47,532 nt of DNA from assembly GCA_947495035.1 (NCBI GenBank), contig CANLXI010000044.1:1-47532 (forward strand), written 5' to 3'. Positions within the stretch are counted from its first letter, which is position 1; each line of letters opens with the position of its first letter. Source of the DNA: an uncultured Granulosicoccus sp. (GTDB lineage: Bacteria > Pseudomonadota > Gammaproteobacteria > Granulosicoccales > Granulosicoccaceae). Below the pieces are notes generated by a model that worked only from the letters and a program-made list of their open reading frames with translations, was not told where the DNA came from and did not search any database. This document shows positions 1-8,405 of the stretch, in pieces. A program made the translations under genes and the position numbers.

Positions 1-77
1 TCGGGAAGCTCGGGAAGCTCGGGAAGCTCGGGAAGCTCGGGAAGCTCGGGAAGCTCGGGAAGCTCGGGAAGCTCGGG
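1..77. repeat. 9-bp tandem array (TCGGGAAGC)
   Basis: Eight perfect head-to-tail copies of TCGGGAAGC fill positions 1-72, followed by a partial copy. The array runs off the left edge, so its true length is unknown. It lies in the non-coding stretch upstream of the LacI-type gene. No interspersed unique spacers are present, so it is a simple tandem array and not a CRISPR. Confidence 0.95.
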
Positions 78-250
78 GTGATATGAATAGTCGACACTTC
101 CTGCTGAATCGAATCGCCAGGATCTTCAATGAGGAGATCTACATCAGAAATGATGGGATCACATCATTTGAGGGATGTCATCGAAGAATCGACAGATAGA
201 TGTTCTAAAGGCCTGTTTTCAAGCCGCTTAACGTGTGTCTGGCAATGCAG

Positions 251-314
251 TTATCAATTACTGATTGATAATTTGAGCTGAATCAATCAAAAAAAGATTT
301 GATAACGTCAAATC
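251..314. promoter_or_regulatory. Two inverted repeats upstream of lacI-type gene (putative operators)
   Basis: Two inverted repeats with the same architecture lie in the AT-rich leader of the regulator gene at 356. The first has 8-bp arms TTATCAAT/ATTGATAA around a 5-bp spacer (251-271). The second has 7-bp arms GATTTGA/TCAAATC around a 5-bp spacer (296-314). Their place 40-100 bp before a LacI-family start codon suggests autoregulation. Binding by this regulator is inferred. The rest of 78-355 holds nothing else recognised. Confidence 0.5.
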
Positions 315-355
315 GTGTGTTATGTTCGCATCACTCTCTGTAATCAGGCATCCCG

Positions 356-1405
356 ATGTCGAAGCCCACCCTCCAGGACGTCGCTTCTCGCGCCGGTGTC
401 AGCATGGCCACCGTGGACCGCGTGCTGCACGCACGCGACGGAGTCAGTGAACGAGCGCGTCGCAATGTTGCGGAAGCCGTTCGTGCGCTCGGTTTCGGCC
501 GTCTGGATGGTATCGAGGTCGGCAAGGTTCGCGACTCTATGCGCTTTGCCTTCCTGCTGCCAGAGCACGACACGGGCTCGGGTTTCACCAAAGCCATGCA
601 CGCGGCCGTGGAGCACTCACCGGCGGCCGTCATGGACGTGGACGTACTGCCGCAAGTGCATGAATTGCCAGTCGGAGACGGTCAGGCGGTTGCAGCGGCG
701 CTTGACGCGCTCGATCCACGCGAAGTGGATGGCGCAGCCGTATTCGCCGTCGATACGCCTGGCGTTCGCCAGGCCATCAACGCCGCCGTCGATCGCGGCA
801 TCCCTGTTGTCACGCTAGTCACCGACATCCAGGGATCACGCCGCCAGCGTTACGTTGGTGTCGACAATCTGTCGGCAGGTCGTGTCGCAGGCACCTTGCT
901 CGGGCGCTTCGCCGGAGAACGGCAAGGACCGGTCGCACTGGTCACCGGCCCACGTCGCCAGCGCGACCAACTCGAGCGCCAGCTCGGCTTCGAGCAGGTC
1001 ATCGAGGAGCGGTTTGCCGGGCTGAAGGTATTACCCGTCGTGCAGGGCGATGCGCGCGGCGACGTCAACCGCAAGCTGGCAATCAAGCTGCTCGAACGCC
1101 ATGAAGATCTTGTGGGAATCTATTCGCTGGCCGCCGGCAATGCAAGCCTGCTCGAGGGCTTGAGCGACGGCATGGCTGCTTCGGGGGCCGAGCGCAGGCA
1201 GCCGCTGTTCATCGCGCACGAGCTGTCGCCGGCGATGCGCGCCGGGCTGCTCGATGGTCGCGTTGACGCGATCCTCGCCCAGAGTATCGACCACATCGCC
1301 AGAAGCGCCGTTCGAGTGCTGCGCGCGTGTTCCACCAACGCAAACATCATTGATTCTCAGGAACGTATTCGTATCGACGTCTACTTCGCAGACAACCTGC
1401 CTTGA
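356..1405 (+). CDS. LacI-family transcriptional regulator
   Basis: A 349-residue DNA-binding regulator of the LacI/GalR family, expected to control the sugar ABC operon that follows. The N-terminus carries the typical helix-turn-helix at residues 4-23 (TLQDVASRAGVSMATVDRVL), with the A-T-V-D-R recognition helix. The rest matches a periplasmic-binding-protein-like effector domain (residues about 60-335), where a sugar ligand would bind. The start at 356 has an AGG seven bases upstream and puts the helix-turn-helix at the usual distance from the N-terminus. It is 99 bp upstream of the binding-protein gene on the same strand. Two palindromes in its leader suggest autoregulation. The family is secure; the effector sugar cannot be told from sequence, though the GH3 gene hints at a beta-linked glycoside. 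Confidence 0.93.
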   Translation: MSKPTLQDVASRAGVSMATVDRVLHARDGVSERARRNVAEAVRALGFGRLDGIEVGKVRDSMRFAFLLPEHDTGSGFTKAMHAAVEHSPAAVMDVDVLPQVHELPVGDGQAVAAALDALDPREVDGAAVFAVDTPGVRQAINAAVDRGIPVVTLVTDIQGSRRQRYVGVDNLSAGRVAGTLLGRFAGERQGPVALVTGPRRQRDQLERQLGFEQVIEERFAGLKVLPVVQGDARGDVNRKLAIKLLERHEDLVGIYSLAAGNASLLEGLSDGMAASGAERRQPLFIAHELSPAMRAGLLDGRVDAILAQSIDHIARSAVRVLRACSTNANIIDSQERIRIDVYFADNLP

Positions 1406-1504
1406 ACCAACGCGTCACGGCCTGATAGCCGAAGGGGTCCTGGATGCCCCGACTTCTTCCACCACCACAAGCCAGAACCTTTCCACAGAGGAGTACCAAC
1501 TCGC

Positions 1505-2767
1505 ATGAAGAAATGCAATTGCGCGATCGGCGTCGCCGTCGCTCTCACCGCTCTGACCCTCACTCCGGTCATGGCCGATACCGAAATCACGATTCTCGCC
1601 GTCGAGCTCGATGACCAGGCACAGAAGCAGTATTACGCCGATATCGCAAAGAGTTTTGAAGAGGCGAATCCGGGGATCAGCGTCAACCTCGAATACATCG
1701 CCAACGAGGCCTACAAGACGAAACTCCCGACGCTGTTGCAATCCGATGCTCGCCCCGATGCATTCTACAGCTGGGGAGGTCTGACACTGAGTGAACAGGC
1801 CGAGGCCGGCTTCACGAAGGACATCTCGACGATAGTGAGCGAAGATCTGAAGGCATCGATACCGGACGGTACGCTCGACGCGTTTCGGGTCGACGGTAAA
1901 CTCGTCGGTCTGCCACTGTACGTCTCGGATGTACTCTTCTGGGTCAACACCAGGCTCACCGAGAAAGCCGGGGTTGACCACAAGGCGATCGAGACCTGGG
2001 ATGACTTCCTGGAAGCGGTGAAGACACTCAAGGCCGCTGAGATCACACCGATCATCGTTGGTGGTCAGGACAAGTGGCCCCTGCACTTCTACTGGAGCTA
2101 CCTGGCGTTGCGAATGGGCGGTGGTGATGCGTTGCCGATGGCAGTGTCCGGTGAGGGCGAGAACTTCACCAGCAAGCCATTCGTCGAAGCAGGCGAAAAA
2201 TTCGTTGAACTGATCGAGCTCGAACCCTTTCAGCCGGGTTTCATGTCCGCGAACTTCGACACCGCCGGTACGCTGTTCAGCAATGACGAGGGCGCATTTC
2301 ATCTCATGGGCGGATTTACCTACCCCGGCATCATCAAGCAGGCAGAGGAAGGTGCGCCTCTGACAGACGAGACGCTCGACGTGATCAGCTTCCCGACGGT
2401 CGAAGGTGGTGCCGGCGGTGATGTGACTCTCGGTGGTGTCAATGGCTATGTCGTGACACCGGGTGCACCTGATGAGACGGTTGCCTACCTCGAGTACATG
2501 CTCAGCATCGACAACCAGAGAAAAGGGGGAGCGAGCGGTTTCTGGCTGCCTATTGTCGAGGGGTCTCAGGATGCCATCGAGAACCCCTTCTTCCGTAAAC
2601 AGGCCGATGATGTCGCTGCCGCGTCGCACCACCAGATCTATCTCGACCAATACCTCGGAGCCTCGGTAGGCGCTACGGTGAATGACATATCGGCAGATCT
2701 TGCTGCCGGTGCAACCACCCCCGAGGAGGCCGCAGAGCAGATTCAGGAAGCCTGGGACTTTCGCTAA
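1505..2767 (+). CDS. Sugar ABC transporter, substrate-binding protein (family 1)
   Basis: A 420-residue exported binding protein that would capture a sugar in the periplasm and deliver it to the permease pair encoded next. Residues 1-24 form a signal peptide with a hydrophobic core and likely cleavage after VMA. The mature part has the extracellular solute-binding family 1 (MalE/UgpB-like) layout, with a Trp- and Gly-rich cleft region near residues 180-215 and NGYVVTPGAPD near residue 320. The start has GAGGAG 11 bases upstream. A strong hairpin lies directly after the stop codon, before the permease genes. That is a common device for keeping binding-protein mRNA in excess. The ligand is unknown; an oligosaccharide cleaved by the downstream GH3 enzyme is likely. 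Confidence 0.93.
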   Translation: MKKCNCAIGVAVALTALTLTPVMADTEITILAVELDDQAQKQYYADIAKSFEEANPGISVNLEYIANEAYKTKLPTLLQSDARPDAFYSWGGLTLSEQAEAGFTKDISTIVSEDLKASIPDGTLDAFRVDGKLVGLPLYVSDVLFWVNTRLTEKAGVDHKAIETWDDFLEAVKTLKAAEITPIIVGGQDKWPLHFYWSYLALRMGGGDALPMAVSGEGENFTSKPFVEAGEKFVELIELEPFQPGFMSANFDTAGTLFSNDEGAFHLMGGFTYPGIIKQAEEGAPLTDETLDVISFPTVEGGAGGDVTLGGVNGYVVTPGAPDETVAYLEYMLSIDNQRKGGASGFWLPIVEGSQDAIENPFFRKQADDVAAASHHQIYLDQYLGASVGATVNDISADLAAGATTPEEAAEQIQEAWDFR

Positions 2768-2773
2768 AGGCCT

Positions 2774-2810
2774 GCTCGATGCGTTCGCCCTTGCGCCGAG
2801 CGCATCGAGC
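2774..2810 (+). promoter_or_regulatory. Intergenic stem-loop after binding-protein gene
   Basis: Perfect 10-bp inverted repeat GCTCGATGCG/CGCATCGAGC with a 17-nt loop, seven bases after the binding-protein stop codon. There is no T-run, so it resembles an mRNA-stabilising or attenuating hairpin more than a full terminator. It would let the binding protein be made in excess over the permeases. Confidence 0.7.
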
Positions 2811-2835
2811 CCCCTTCGACTCAAGAGAGCCAGAC

Positions 2836-3753
2836 ATGTCATCAACAACAACGGAGTCGTTCCCCGAGCGACTGGGGCGTACGCTGCGAGACGGCCGCTT
2901 TACGGCAGTTGTCCTGCTGCTTCCGCCTGCACTTGTATTATTCAGTCTGTTTGTCATCGTGCCGCTCGCCGAGTCCGGCCGCTATGCCTTCTTCGACTGG
3001 AATGGCTATGGTGAGCCTGCAGACTGGGTGGGAATCGAGAATTTCGAGCGCATGTTCGGGCACTCGGTGTTCCATCAGGCTGTCTGGAACACCATCAAGC
3101 TGGTACTGGTGTCCTTGCTGGTGCAAATGCCGCTCGCTCTCGCCCTGGCACTCATGATCTACCGAAAGACACCAACCAATGCCGCGTTTCGGTTGATTTT
3201 CTTCCTGCCCTTCATTCTTGCAGAGATTGCCGCTGGTCTGATCTGGAGCTTCGTGTTCGATGGCAACTATGGGGTTGCAGCGGGTATCACACACGCCTTC
3301 GGCGGGGAGCCCTACTTCGTTCTGGGTGATCGCACCTGGGCGTTTGTCGCGATCATGACCGTGATCGTGTGGAAGTACTTCGGTTTCCACATGATGATCT
3401 ACATCGCCGCCTTGCAGGGAGTACCGCACGATCTGGTGGAAGCGGCGAAGATCGAGGGTGCGAAAACGCTCGACGTCGTGCGCCACGTGCAGATCCCGCT
3501 GATCAAGCCAGCCATCATGGTCAGCGCCTTCTTTGCCATCATTGGCGCTCTGCAGGTGTTCGATGTCATCATCCCGCTGACCAACGGGGGGCCATCGAAC
3601 AGCACGCAGACCGTGGTCACCTATCTCTATACCTTCGGATTGTCGCGCCTGAAGATAGGCTTCGGTAGTGCCGTCGGAATTGTATTGTTCGTGGCGGCGG
3701 TGCTGATTGCCGTGTTCTACCAGCGTTTTTCCAACCGAGCGGTGTCGACATGA
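2836..3753 (+). CDS. Sugar ABC transporter permease (MalF-type)
   Basis: A 305-residue inner-membrane permease, first of a pair forming the sugar channel. It has about six hydrophobic segments, the first at residues 22-42. The cytoplasmic EAA loop is at about residues 200-220 (VEAAKIEGAKTLDVV followed by IPLIKP), where the ATPase docks. The start at 2836 is chosen because the protein then begins a short hydrophilic stretch before the first membrane segment. An in-frame start at 2779 would run through the hairpin. The 3' end overlaps the next permease by four bases (ATGA), showing translational coupling. Family placement is secure; sugar specificity is not readable. Confidence 0.92.
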   Translation: MSSTTTESFPERLGRTLRDGRFTAVVLLLPPALVLFSLFVIVPLAESGRYAFFDWNGYGEPADWVGIENFERMFGHSVFHQAVWNTIKLVLVSLLVQMPLALALALMIYRKTPTNAAFRLIFFLPFILAEIAAGLIWSFVFDGNYGVAAGITHAFGGEPYFVLGDRTWAFVAIMTVIVWKYFGFHMMIYIAALQGVPHDLVEAAKIEGAKTLDVVRHVQIPLIKPAIMVSAFFAIIGALQVFDVIIPLTNGGPSNSTQTVVTYLYTFGLSRLKIGFGSAVGIVLFVAAVLIAVFYQRFSNRAVST

Positions 3754-4580
3754 TGAAAGGCGGCTTGGCGCGCGAGCTCATGCGCTTGACAGTGTTGTGC
3801 ATCGTGGCGGCCTTTGTGCTGGGCCCGCTGATTGCCACAGCACTGGGTGGCTTCAAGAGCAATCTGGAAATACGTACCAATCCGATGGGATTGCCTGCCT
3901 CCTGGGAGCTGACGCACTACCTCAGCATCATTCGCGATCCGAGCTTCTGGAGTTATCTGGGCAACTCGCTCGTGATATCGCTGTTGACTGTTTTGCTGAC
4001 GCTGCTGGTCGGCGCGGCGGCTGCCTATGTTTTTGCGCAGATTCGATTCTTCGGCTCTCAGATGCTGTTCTCCTACCTCCTGCTCGGACTCATGTTTCCG
4101 TTTGCGACAGCGATACTGCCACTGTTTCTGAAGGTGCGCGATCTGGGCATCCTTGACACCTACTGGGCGGTCATTCTTCCGCAGACCGCATTTGGTCTGA
4201 GTCTTGCGATTCTGCTTTTCCGTACCTTCTTCGAACAACTTCCCAGGGAGCTTTTCGAGGCCGCCTATGTCGATGGCTGTGGATACGTGCGTTTCTTCTT
4301 TCGATTCACTCTGCCACTGTCCACACCGATTCTTGCAACGGTCGGCACCTTCGTCTTCGTGCAAAGCTGGAACAACTTCCTGCTGCCGCTTGTGGTGCTC
4401 AATTCTCGCGAGGCCTTCACCTGGCCACTGGGCATGATGCAGTTTCGCGGCGAGTACATGACCGCCTGGAACCTCGTGCTCGCCTTCGTGACGCTCACTA
4501 TCCTGCCCGCGATCGTGTTCTTCCTTGCGGCCCAGAAGTACATCGTCGCGGGTTTGACCGGCGGCGCGGTGAAGGGATGA
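3750..4580 (+). CDS. Sugar ABC transporter permease (MalG-type)
   Basis: A 276-residue inner-membrane permease, partner of the preceding protein. It contains about six membrane segments and the EAA motif at residues 167-187 (LFEAAYVDGCGYVRFFFR, then LPLSTPI), typical of MalG/UgpE-type subunits. The family normally has a Gly-Ala pair in EAAxxDGA. Here a Cys follows the Gly, a mild variant. The start overlaps the previous stop codon in ATGA, so the two permeases are probably made in equal amounts. The ATPase gene begins about 80 bp downstream on the same strand. Confidence 0.92.
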   Translation: MMKGGLARELMRLTVLCIVAAFVLGPLIATALGGFKSNLEIRTNPMGLPASWELTHYLSIIRDPSFWSYLGNSLVISLLTVLLTLLVGAAAAYVFAQIRFFGSQMLFSYLLLGLMFPFATAILPLFLKVRDLGILDTYWAVILPQTAFGLSLAILLFRTFFEQLPRELFEAAYVDGCGYVRFFFRFTLPLSTPILATVGTFVFVQSWNNFLLPLVVLNSREAFTWPLGMMQFRGEYMTAWNLVLAFVTLTILPAIVFFLAAQKYIVAGLTGGAVKG

Positions 4581-4661
4581 TGTGCATGCACCGTTGTACT
4601 CAAGCACGTCAATCCCGTGCCGTTGTCCGCCTCTTTTCCACTCTCAATGGAGTCGCATTCC

Positions 4662-5663
4662 ATGGCTGATGTACAACTGAGGCAGATCGCCAAGAGCTTT
4701 GGCTCTGTCGAGGTGATCCCCGGACTCGATCTTGATATTCCCGACGGTTCTTTTACCGTACTCGTCGGACCTTCCGGCTGTGGCAAGTCGACGCTGTTGC
4801 GCATCATCTCGGGACTGGAGCGCCCGACTGCCGGAAACGTCAGCATCGGTGGGCGCGACGTGACGCGTGATGAACCGTCGAAACGCGGCATATCGATGGT
4901 GTTTCAATCCTACGCCCTGTACCCACACATGACCGTTGCGCAGAACATCGACTTCGGGCTTCGTCTGGCAAAAATGCCCGCCGACGAGCGAGAACGACGG
5001 GTGGCCGAGGCCGCCCGGATTCTGCACCTCGAACCGTTGCTCGACAGGAAGCCCGCCGAGCTTTCCGGCGGTCAGCGTCAACGGGTGGCCATTGGACGCT
5101 CCATCGTGAGAGAGCCCGGTGTATTCCTGTTCGACGAGCCGTTGTCGAATCTTGATGCAGCGCTTCGAACGCAGATGCGCATTGAACTTGCTCAGCTGCA
5201 CGAGCGCTTCGACGCAACAATGGTTTATGTGACGCATGATCAGGTCGAGGCGATGACACTTGCCGATCAGATTGTCGTCATGAATGGCGGCAGCATCGAG
5301 CAGGTTGGCGCGCCCATGGAGCTTTATGAGCGTCCCCGCACCGAGTTCGTCGCAACCTTCATCGGCTCGCCGAAGATGAACCTCCTGCCGGCGAGGGCAG
5401 TGGGCCGCAACGACGCCAGGAATGCGGGCGTGCGCCCCGAACACATCCGCCTCGACGAAAATGGCGGTGACTGGCTTGCCGAGGTTGTCGTCGTGGAAAA
5501 TCTCGGCAGTGATACCGTCGTCTATCTGGAGTCCGAGGACTTCGGCCCCCTGACGGTACGGGTTGCGGGCCACCAGAGCCTTGCGACTCGCGCTCGCGTC
5601 TGGCTCACTCCCGAGCCCGGGCACGTGCACCTGTTCGACGCCAACGGCGTACGCTTACCATAA
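4662..5663 (+). CDS. Sugar ABC transporter ATP-binding protein (UgpC/MsmK type)
   Basis: A 333-residue cytoplasmic ATPase that would power the sugar importer. It has Walker A GPSGCGKST at residues 36-44, Q-loop in VFQSYALYPHMT, signature LSGGQRQRVAIGR near residue 133, Walker B VFLFDEPLSNLD near 153-165 and the switch His in VTHDQ near 190. A C-terminal regulatory TOBE-like region (IGSPKMNLLPA onward) marks it as the carbohydrate-importer subfamily. Its linker to that domain is short. The start at 4662 has GGAG nine bases upstream; the in-frame ATG at 4617 lacks this. It is 25 bp from the GH3 gene. It may also serve other sugar permeases, as members of this family sometimes do. Confidence 0.94.
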   Translation: MADVQLRQIAKSFGSVEVIPGLDLDIPDGSFTVLVGPSGCGKSTLLRIISGLERPTAGNVSIGGRDVTRDEPSKRGISMVFQSYALYPHMTVAQNIDFGLRLAKMPADERERRVAEAARILHLEPLLDRKPAELSGGQRQRVAIGRSIVREPGVFLFDEPLSNLDAALRTQMRIELAQLHERFDATMVYVTHDQVEAMTLADQIVVMNGGSIEQVGAPMELYERPRTEFVATFIGSPKMNLLPARAVGRNDARNAGVRPEHIRLDENGGDWLAEVVVVENLGSDTVVYLESEDFGPLTVRVAGHQSLATRARVWLTPEPGHVHLFDANGVRLP

Positions 5664-5688
5664 CCTTTCCGAAGAGCTTCCGACAGAA

Positions 5689-8085
5689 ATGACGACCTAC
5701 ACCTACCTTGACTCCGCACAACCAATCGAGGCGCGTGTGGAGGATCTTCTCGCGCGCATGACAGTCGATGAGAAGATTGCTCAGATGCATGCCCTGTGGC
5801 TGTTTCTTTCCGAAGACGGTCGCCATGAGATACGGTCGGACCAATTCACCGGCGCTGGTGGCTCGGACACGGCCGAGCGCATGCTCGAACACGGACTCGG
5901 CCAGATAACGCGTCCGCTTGGAACTGCAAGTGTAGACCCTCGGTCAGGTGTGCGTGCACTGAACCAGCTGCAGAAATTCCTCGTCGAAGAGACCCGGCTC
6001 GGCATCCCGGCACTCTCCCACGAAGAGTGTCTGACCGGGCTCATGGCGCGCGATGCAACGCTGTTTCCCTCGGCGCTTGCGTTCGGCGCAAGCTGGGATC
6101 CCGAGCTGATCGAGCGTGTCGGGGCTGCAATCGGCGATGAATCGGTATCGATCGGAGCGCACCAGGGGCTTGCTCCGGTGCTCGACGTGATACGCGACGC
6201 TCGCTGGGGGCGTACTGAAGAGGCGTTCAGCGAGGACCCTTGGCTCACGGGCGTGCTCGCGACTCGCTACGTGCGTGGTCTTCAGGGACCGGACCGGCGT
6301 CTGCTTGCCACGCTCAAACACTACGTCGGGCATTCGTCCAGCGAAGGTGGCAGGAACCACGCCCCCGTTCATCTCGGCCCTCGCGAACTCGCCGATGACT
6401 TCATGCTACCGTTCGAGATGGCCGTGAAACTGGCCGACGCGGGCTCGATCATGCCAGCCTATCACGACATCGACGGCGAGCCGGTGCATGCCTCCAGGCG
6501 CCTCCTGACCGAGGTACTCAGGGATGAATGGGGCTTTGATGGGATCGTGGTCGCCGACTATATCGGGGTGAGCCTGTTGCACAAGCATCATGGCATCTCT
6601 GCCAGCGAAGCAGAATCGATAGCCTTGGCCGTACGCGCGGGACTCGACATCGAGTTGCCTGGCAGTGACTGCGCAGTACACCTGAAGCATGCGCTTGAGC
6701 GCGGACTGATCACCCTTGAGGTTATCGATCTGGCAGTGTCGCGAGTACTGCGCGAAAAGTTCCGGCTCGGCCTGTTCGAGCACCCCTACACGGACGATAC
6801 CGCTGTGTCATTCAGATCCCCTGCAACGCTCGAACTCGCGCGTGAGGTGGCCGCTCGTTCGATCACGATTCTCGACAACGATGGCACGCTGCCGCTGGCC
6901 ACGTCTGCGCGCATTGCGATCGTCGGACCGACCGCCAATGATCCACTTGCGATGCTCAGCGATTACAGCTTTCCGGTTCATCTGATCGGACACGGTGGCA
7001 AGGAAGACGTTGCGAGCGTCGTGACGCCATTGGCTGGATTCGAGGCTGCGTTCGGCAAAGAGCAAGTCCGCTTTGCCCAGGGTTGTTTCGTGCTGGAGGA
7101 ACGTGGAGAGGGTGGCGCAGTATTCCCTGGCGACATGGATGACAGCGTTGGTCTCGACATGCGTTCGAATGTATCGACCCGCACCGATCTGTTCGACGAA
7201 GCGGTTGCTGCGGCGAGCGAGGCCGACGTGGTCGTGGCCTGTCTCGGGGATCTTTCCGGTATTTTCCTGACCGGAACCGTCGGTGAGGGCTCGGACGTTG
7301 ACACGCTCGAGCTGCCGGGTGTGCAACGTGAGCTGCTCGAAGCACTGGTGAATACCGGAAAACCGGTGGTTGCGGTGATCACCAGCGGGCGACCCTACAA
7401 CCTCGGTGGGCTGGAATCCCGTCTCGCCGCCCAGGTCATGGCCTGGTTCGGCGGTGAGCAGGGAGGATTTGCCCTGGCAGATGTGCTGACAGGTGTCATT
7501 GAACCGTCTGGTCGTTTACCGCTGTCAATACCTCGCAGCGCCGGTGCATGCCCGTACTTCTACAACCACAAGCTCAAGAGCTCGGGTACACCCATCGCGC
7601 GTCACTTCGGTAGTGACTACCCCTTCGGCCACGGACTCTCTTACACCCGCTTCGAGTATGCGGATCTCGAGCTCGACACCGACTCGGTGGCCAACAATGA
7701 CGCCGCCGATGTCACGCTGTCGTTCACGGTCAGAAACGTCGGAGAGCGGTCGGGATTCGAGCTGGCTCAGCTCTACATTCGCGACTCGGTGGCCTCGGTG
7801 GTGCGACCCGTCAAGGAACTCAAGGGCTTTGCTCGCGTGGAGCTCGCTGCCGGGGACGCCGCCAGAGTTGCAATCACGCTGCCTGTGGACATGCTTGGTT
7901 TCACGGGACTCGCTGGCCGGCGTATTGTCGAGCCCGGTAGCTTCGAGTTCATGATCGGGGCATCGAGCAATGACATCCGGCTGCGAACCGAATTCGAGAT
8001 CACCGGCGAGGTACGAGAGCTCCCGCGTGACTGGCGCATGGAGAGTACTGCTCTTGTTCGACCATCAAGAGATGATGTTGCCTGA
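5689..8085 (+). CDS. Glycoside hydrolase family 3 (beta-glucosidase/xylosidase-like)
   Basis: A 798-residue retaining glycosidase expected to split the imported oligosaccharide. The (beta/alpha)8 domain holds the conserved K210-H211 pair (LKHYVGHS) and the catalytic nucleophile Asp290 in GFDGIVVADY. The second domain follows (residues about 390-620). A fibronectin-III-like C-terminal domain ends the protein (about 680-760, with RPVKELKGF). No signal peptide precedes the first domain, so it is cytoplasmic and acts after uptake by the ABC system upstream. The chosen start follows the ATPase stop by 25 bp; an open frame extends back into the ATPase gene but is not needed. Whether it prefers glucosides or xylosides cannot be decided by eye. 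Confidence 0.93.
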   Translation: MTTYTYLDSAQPIEARVEDLLARMTVDEKIAQMHALWLFLSEDGRHEIRSDQFTGAGGSDTAERMLEHGLGQITRPLGTASVDPRSGVRALNQLQKFLVEETRLGIPALSHEECLTGLMARDATLFPSALAFGASWDPELIERVGAAIGDESVSIGAHQGLAPVLDVIRDARWGRTEEAFSEDPWLTGVLATRYVRGLQGPDRRLLATLKHYVGHSSSEGGRNHAPVHLGPRELADDFMLPFEMAVKLADAGSIMPAYHDIDGEPVHASRRLLTEVLRDEWGFDGIVVADYIGVSLLHKHHGISASEAESIALAVRAGLDIELPGSDCAVHLKHALERGLITLEVIDLAVSRVLREKFRLGLFEHPYTDDTAVSFRSPATLELAREVAARSITILDNDGTLPLATSARIAIVGPTANDPLAMLSDYSFPVHLIGHGGKEDVASVVTPLAGFEAAFGKEQVRFAQGCFVLEERGEGGAVFPGDMDDSVGLDMRSNVSTRTDLFDEAVAAASEADVVVACLGDLSGIFLTGTVGEGSDVDTLELPGVQRELLEALVNTGKPVVAVITSGRPYNLGGLESRLAAQVMAWFGGEQGGFALADVLTGVIEPSGRLPLSIPRSAGACPYFYNHKLKSSGTPIARHFGSDYPFGHGLSYTRFEYADLELDTDSVANNDAADVTLSFTVRNVGERSGFELAQLYIRDSVASVVRPVKELKGFARVELAAGDAARVAITLPVDMLGFTGLAGRRIVEPGSFEFMIGASSNDIRLRTEFEITGEVRELPRDWRMESTALVRPSRDDVA

Positions 8086-8405
8086 CCAGGCGCTGTGCGA
8101 GGCGAATCCTGCTTGAGATTCCTCTTGCACCACTGAGATACCAGCAGCAGAATTCGCTGGCATTCCCGGTTTGTCCTGACATGGGCAGACCGGGTTCGAA
8201 GAAGGCCGTTACGGGAAACATCCCGGCGTAGCACCCGTTGTCGGTTTGCGTTTCCATCAGTCCGCAGTTTGTCGCGTTGCCGAAAGAGGAAGGTGTGATG
8301 CAGTGGAAATAATGCAGGCTTGGATATCGGTGAGGAGATAAGTCTGGATGTAAATCGACTCCATGGGGTATGGTAAGGATCAATCGGGTAACTGGGGATG
8401 GCGTT
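8086..8405. other. Gene-free gap between GH3 and lipoprotein gene
   Basis: About 320 bp without a convincing gene. A short GCCTG/CAGGC inverted repeat sits at the GH3 stop, without a T-run. Nothing else recognised. A promoter for the lipoprotein gene should lie toward the right end. Confidence 0.6.

Noticed and set aside
1415..2851. 478-codon open frame on the minus strand opposite the sugar-binding-protein gene
   Set aside because: It is antisense to a clear family 1 binding protein with signal peptide and SD; its own translation has no recognisable features.
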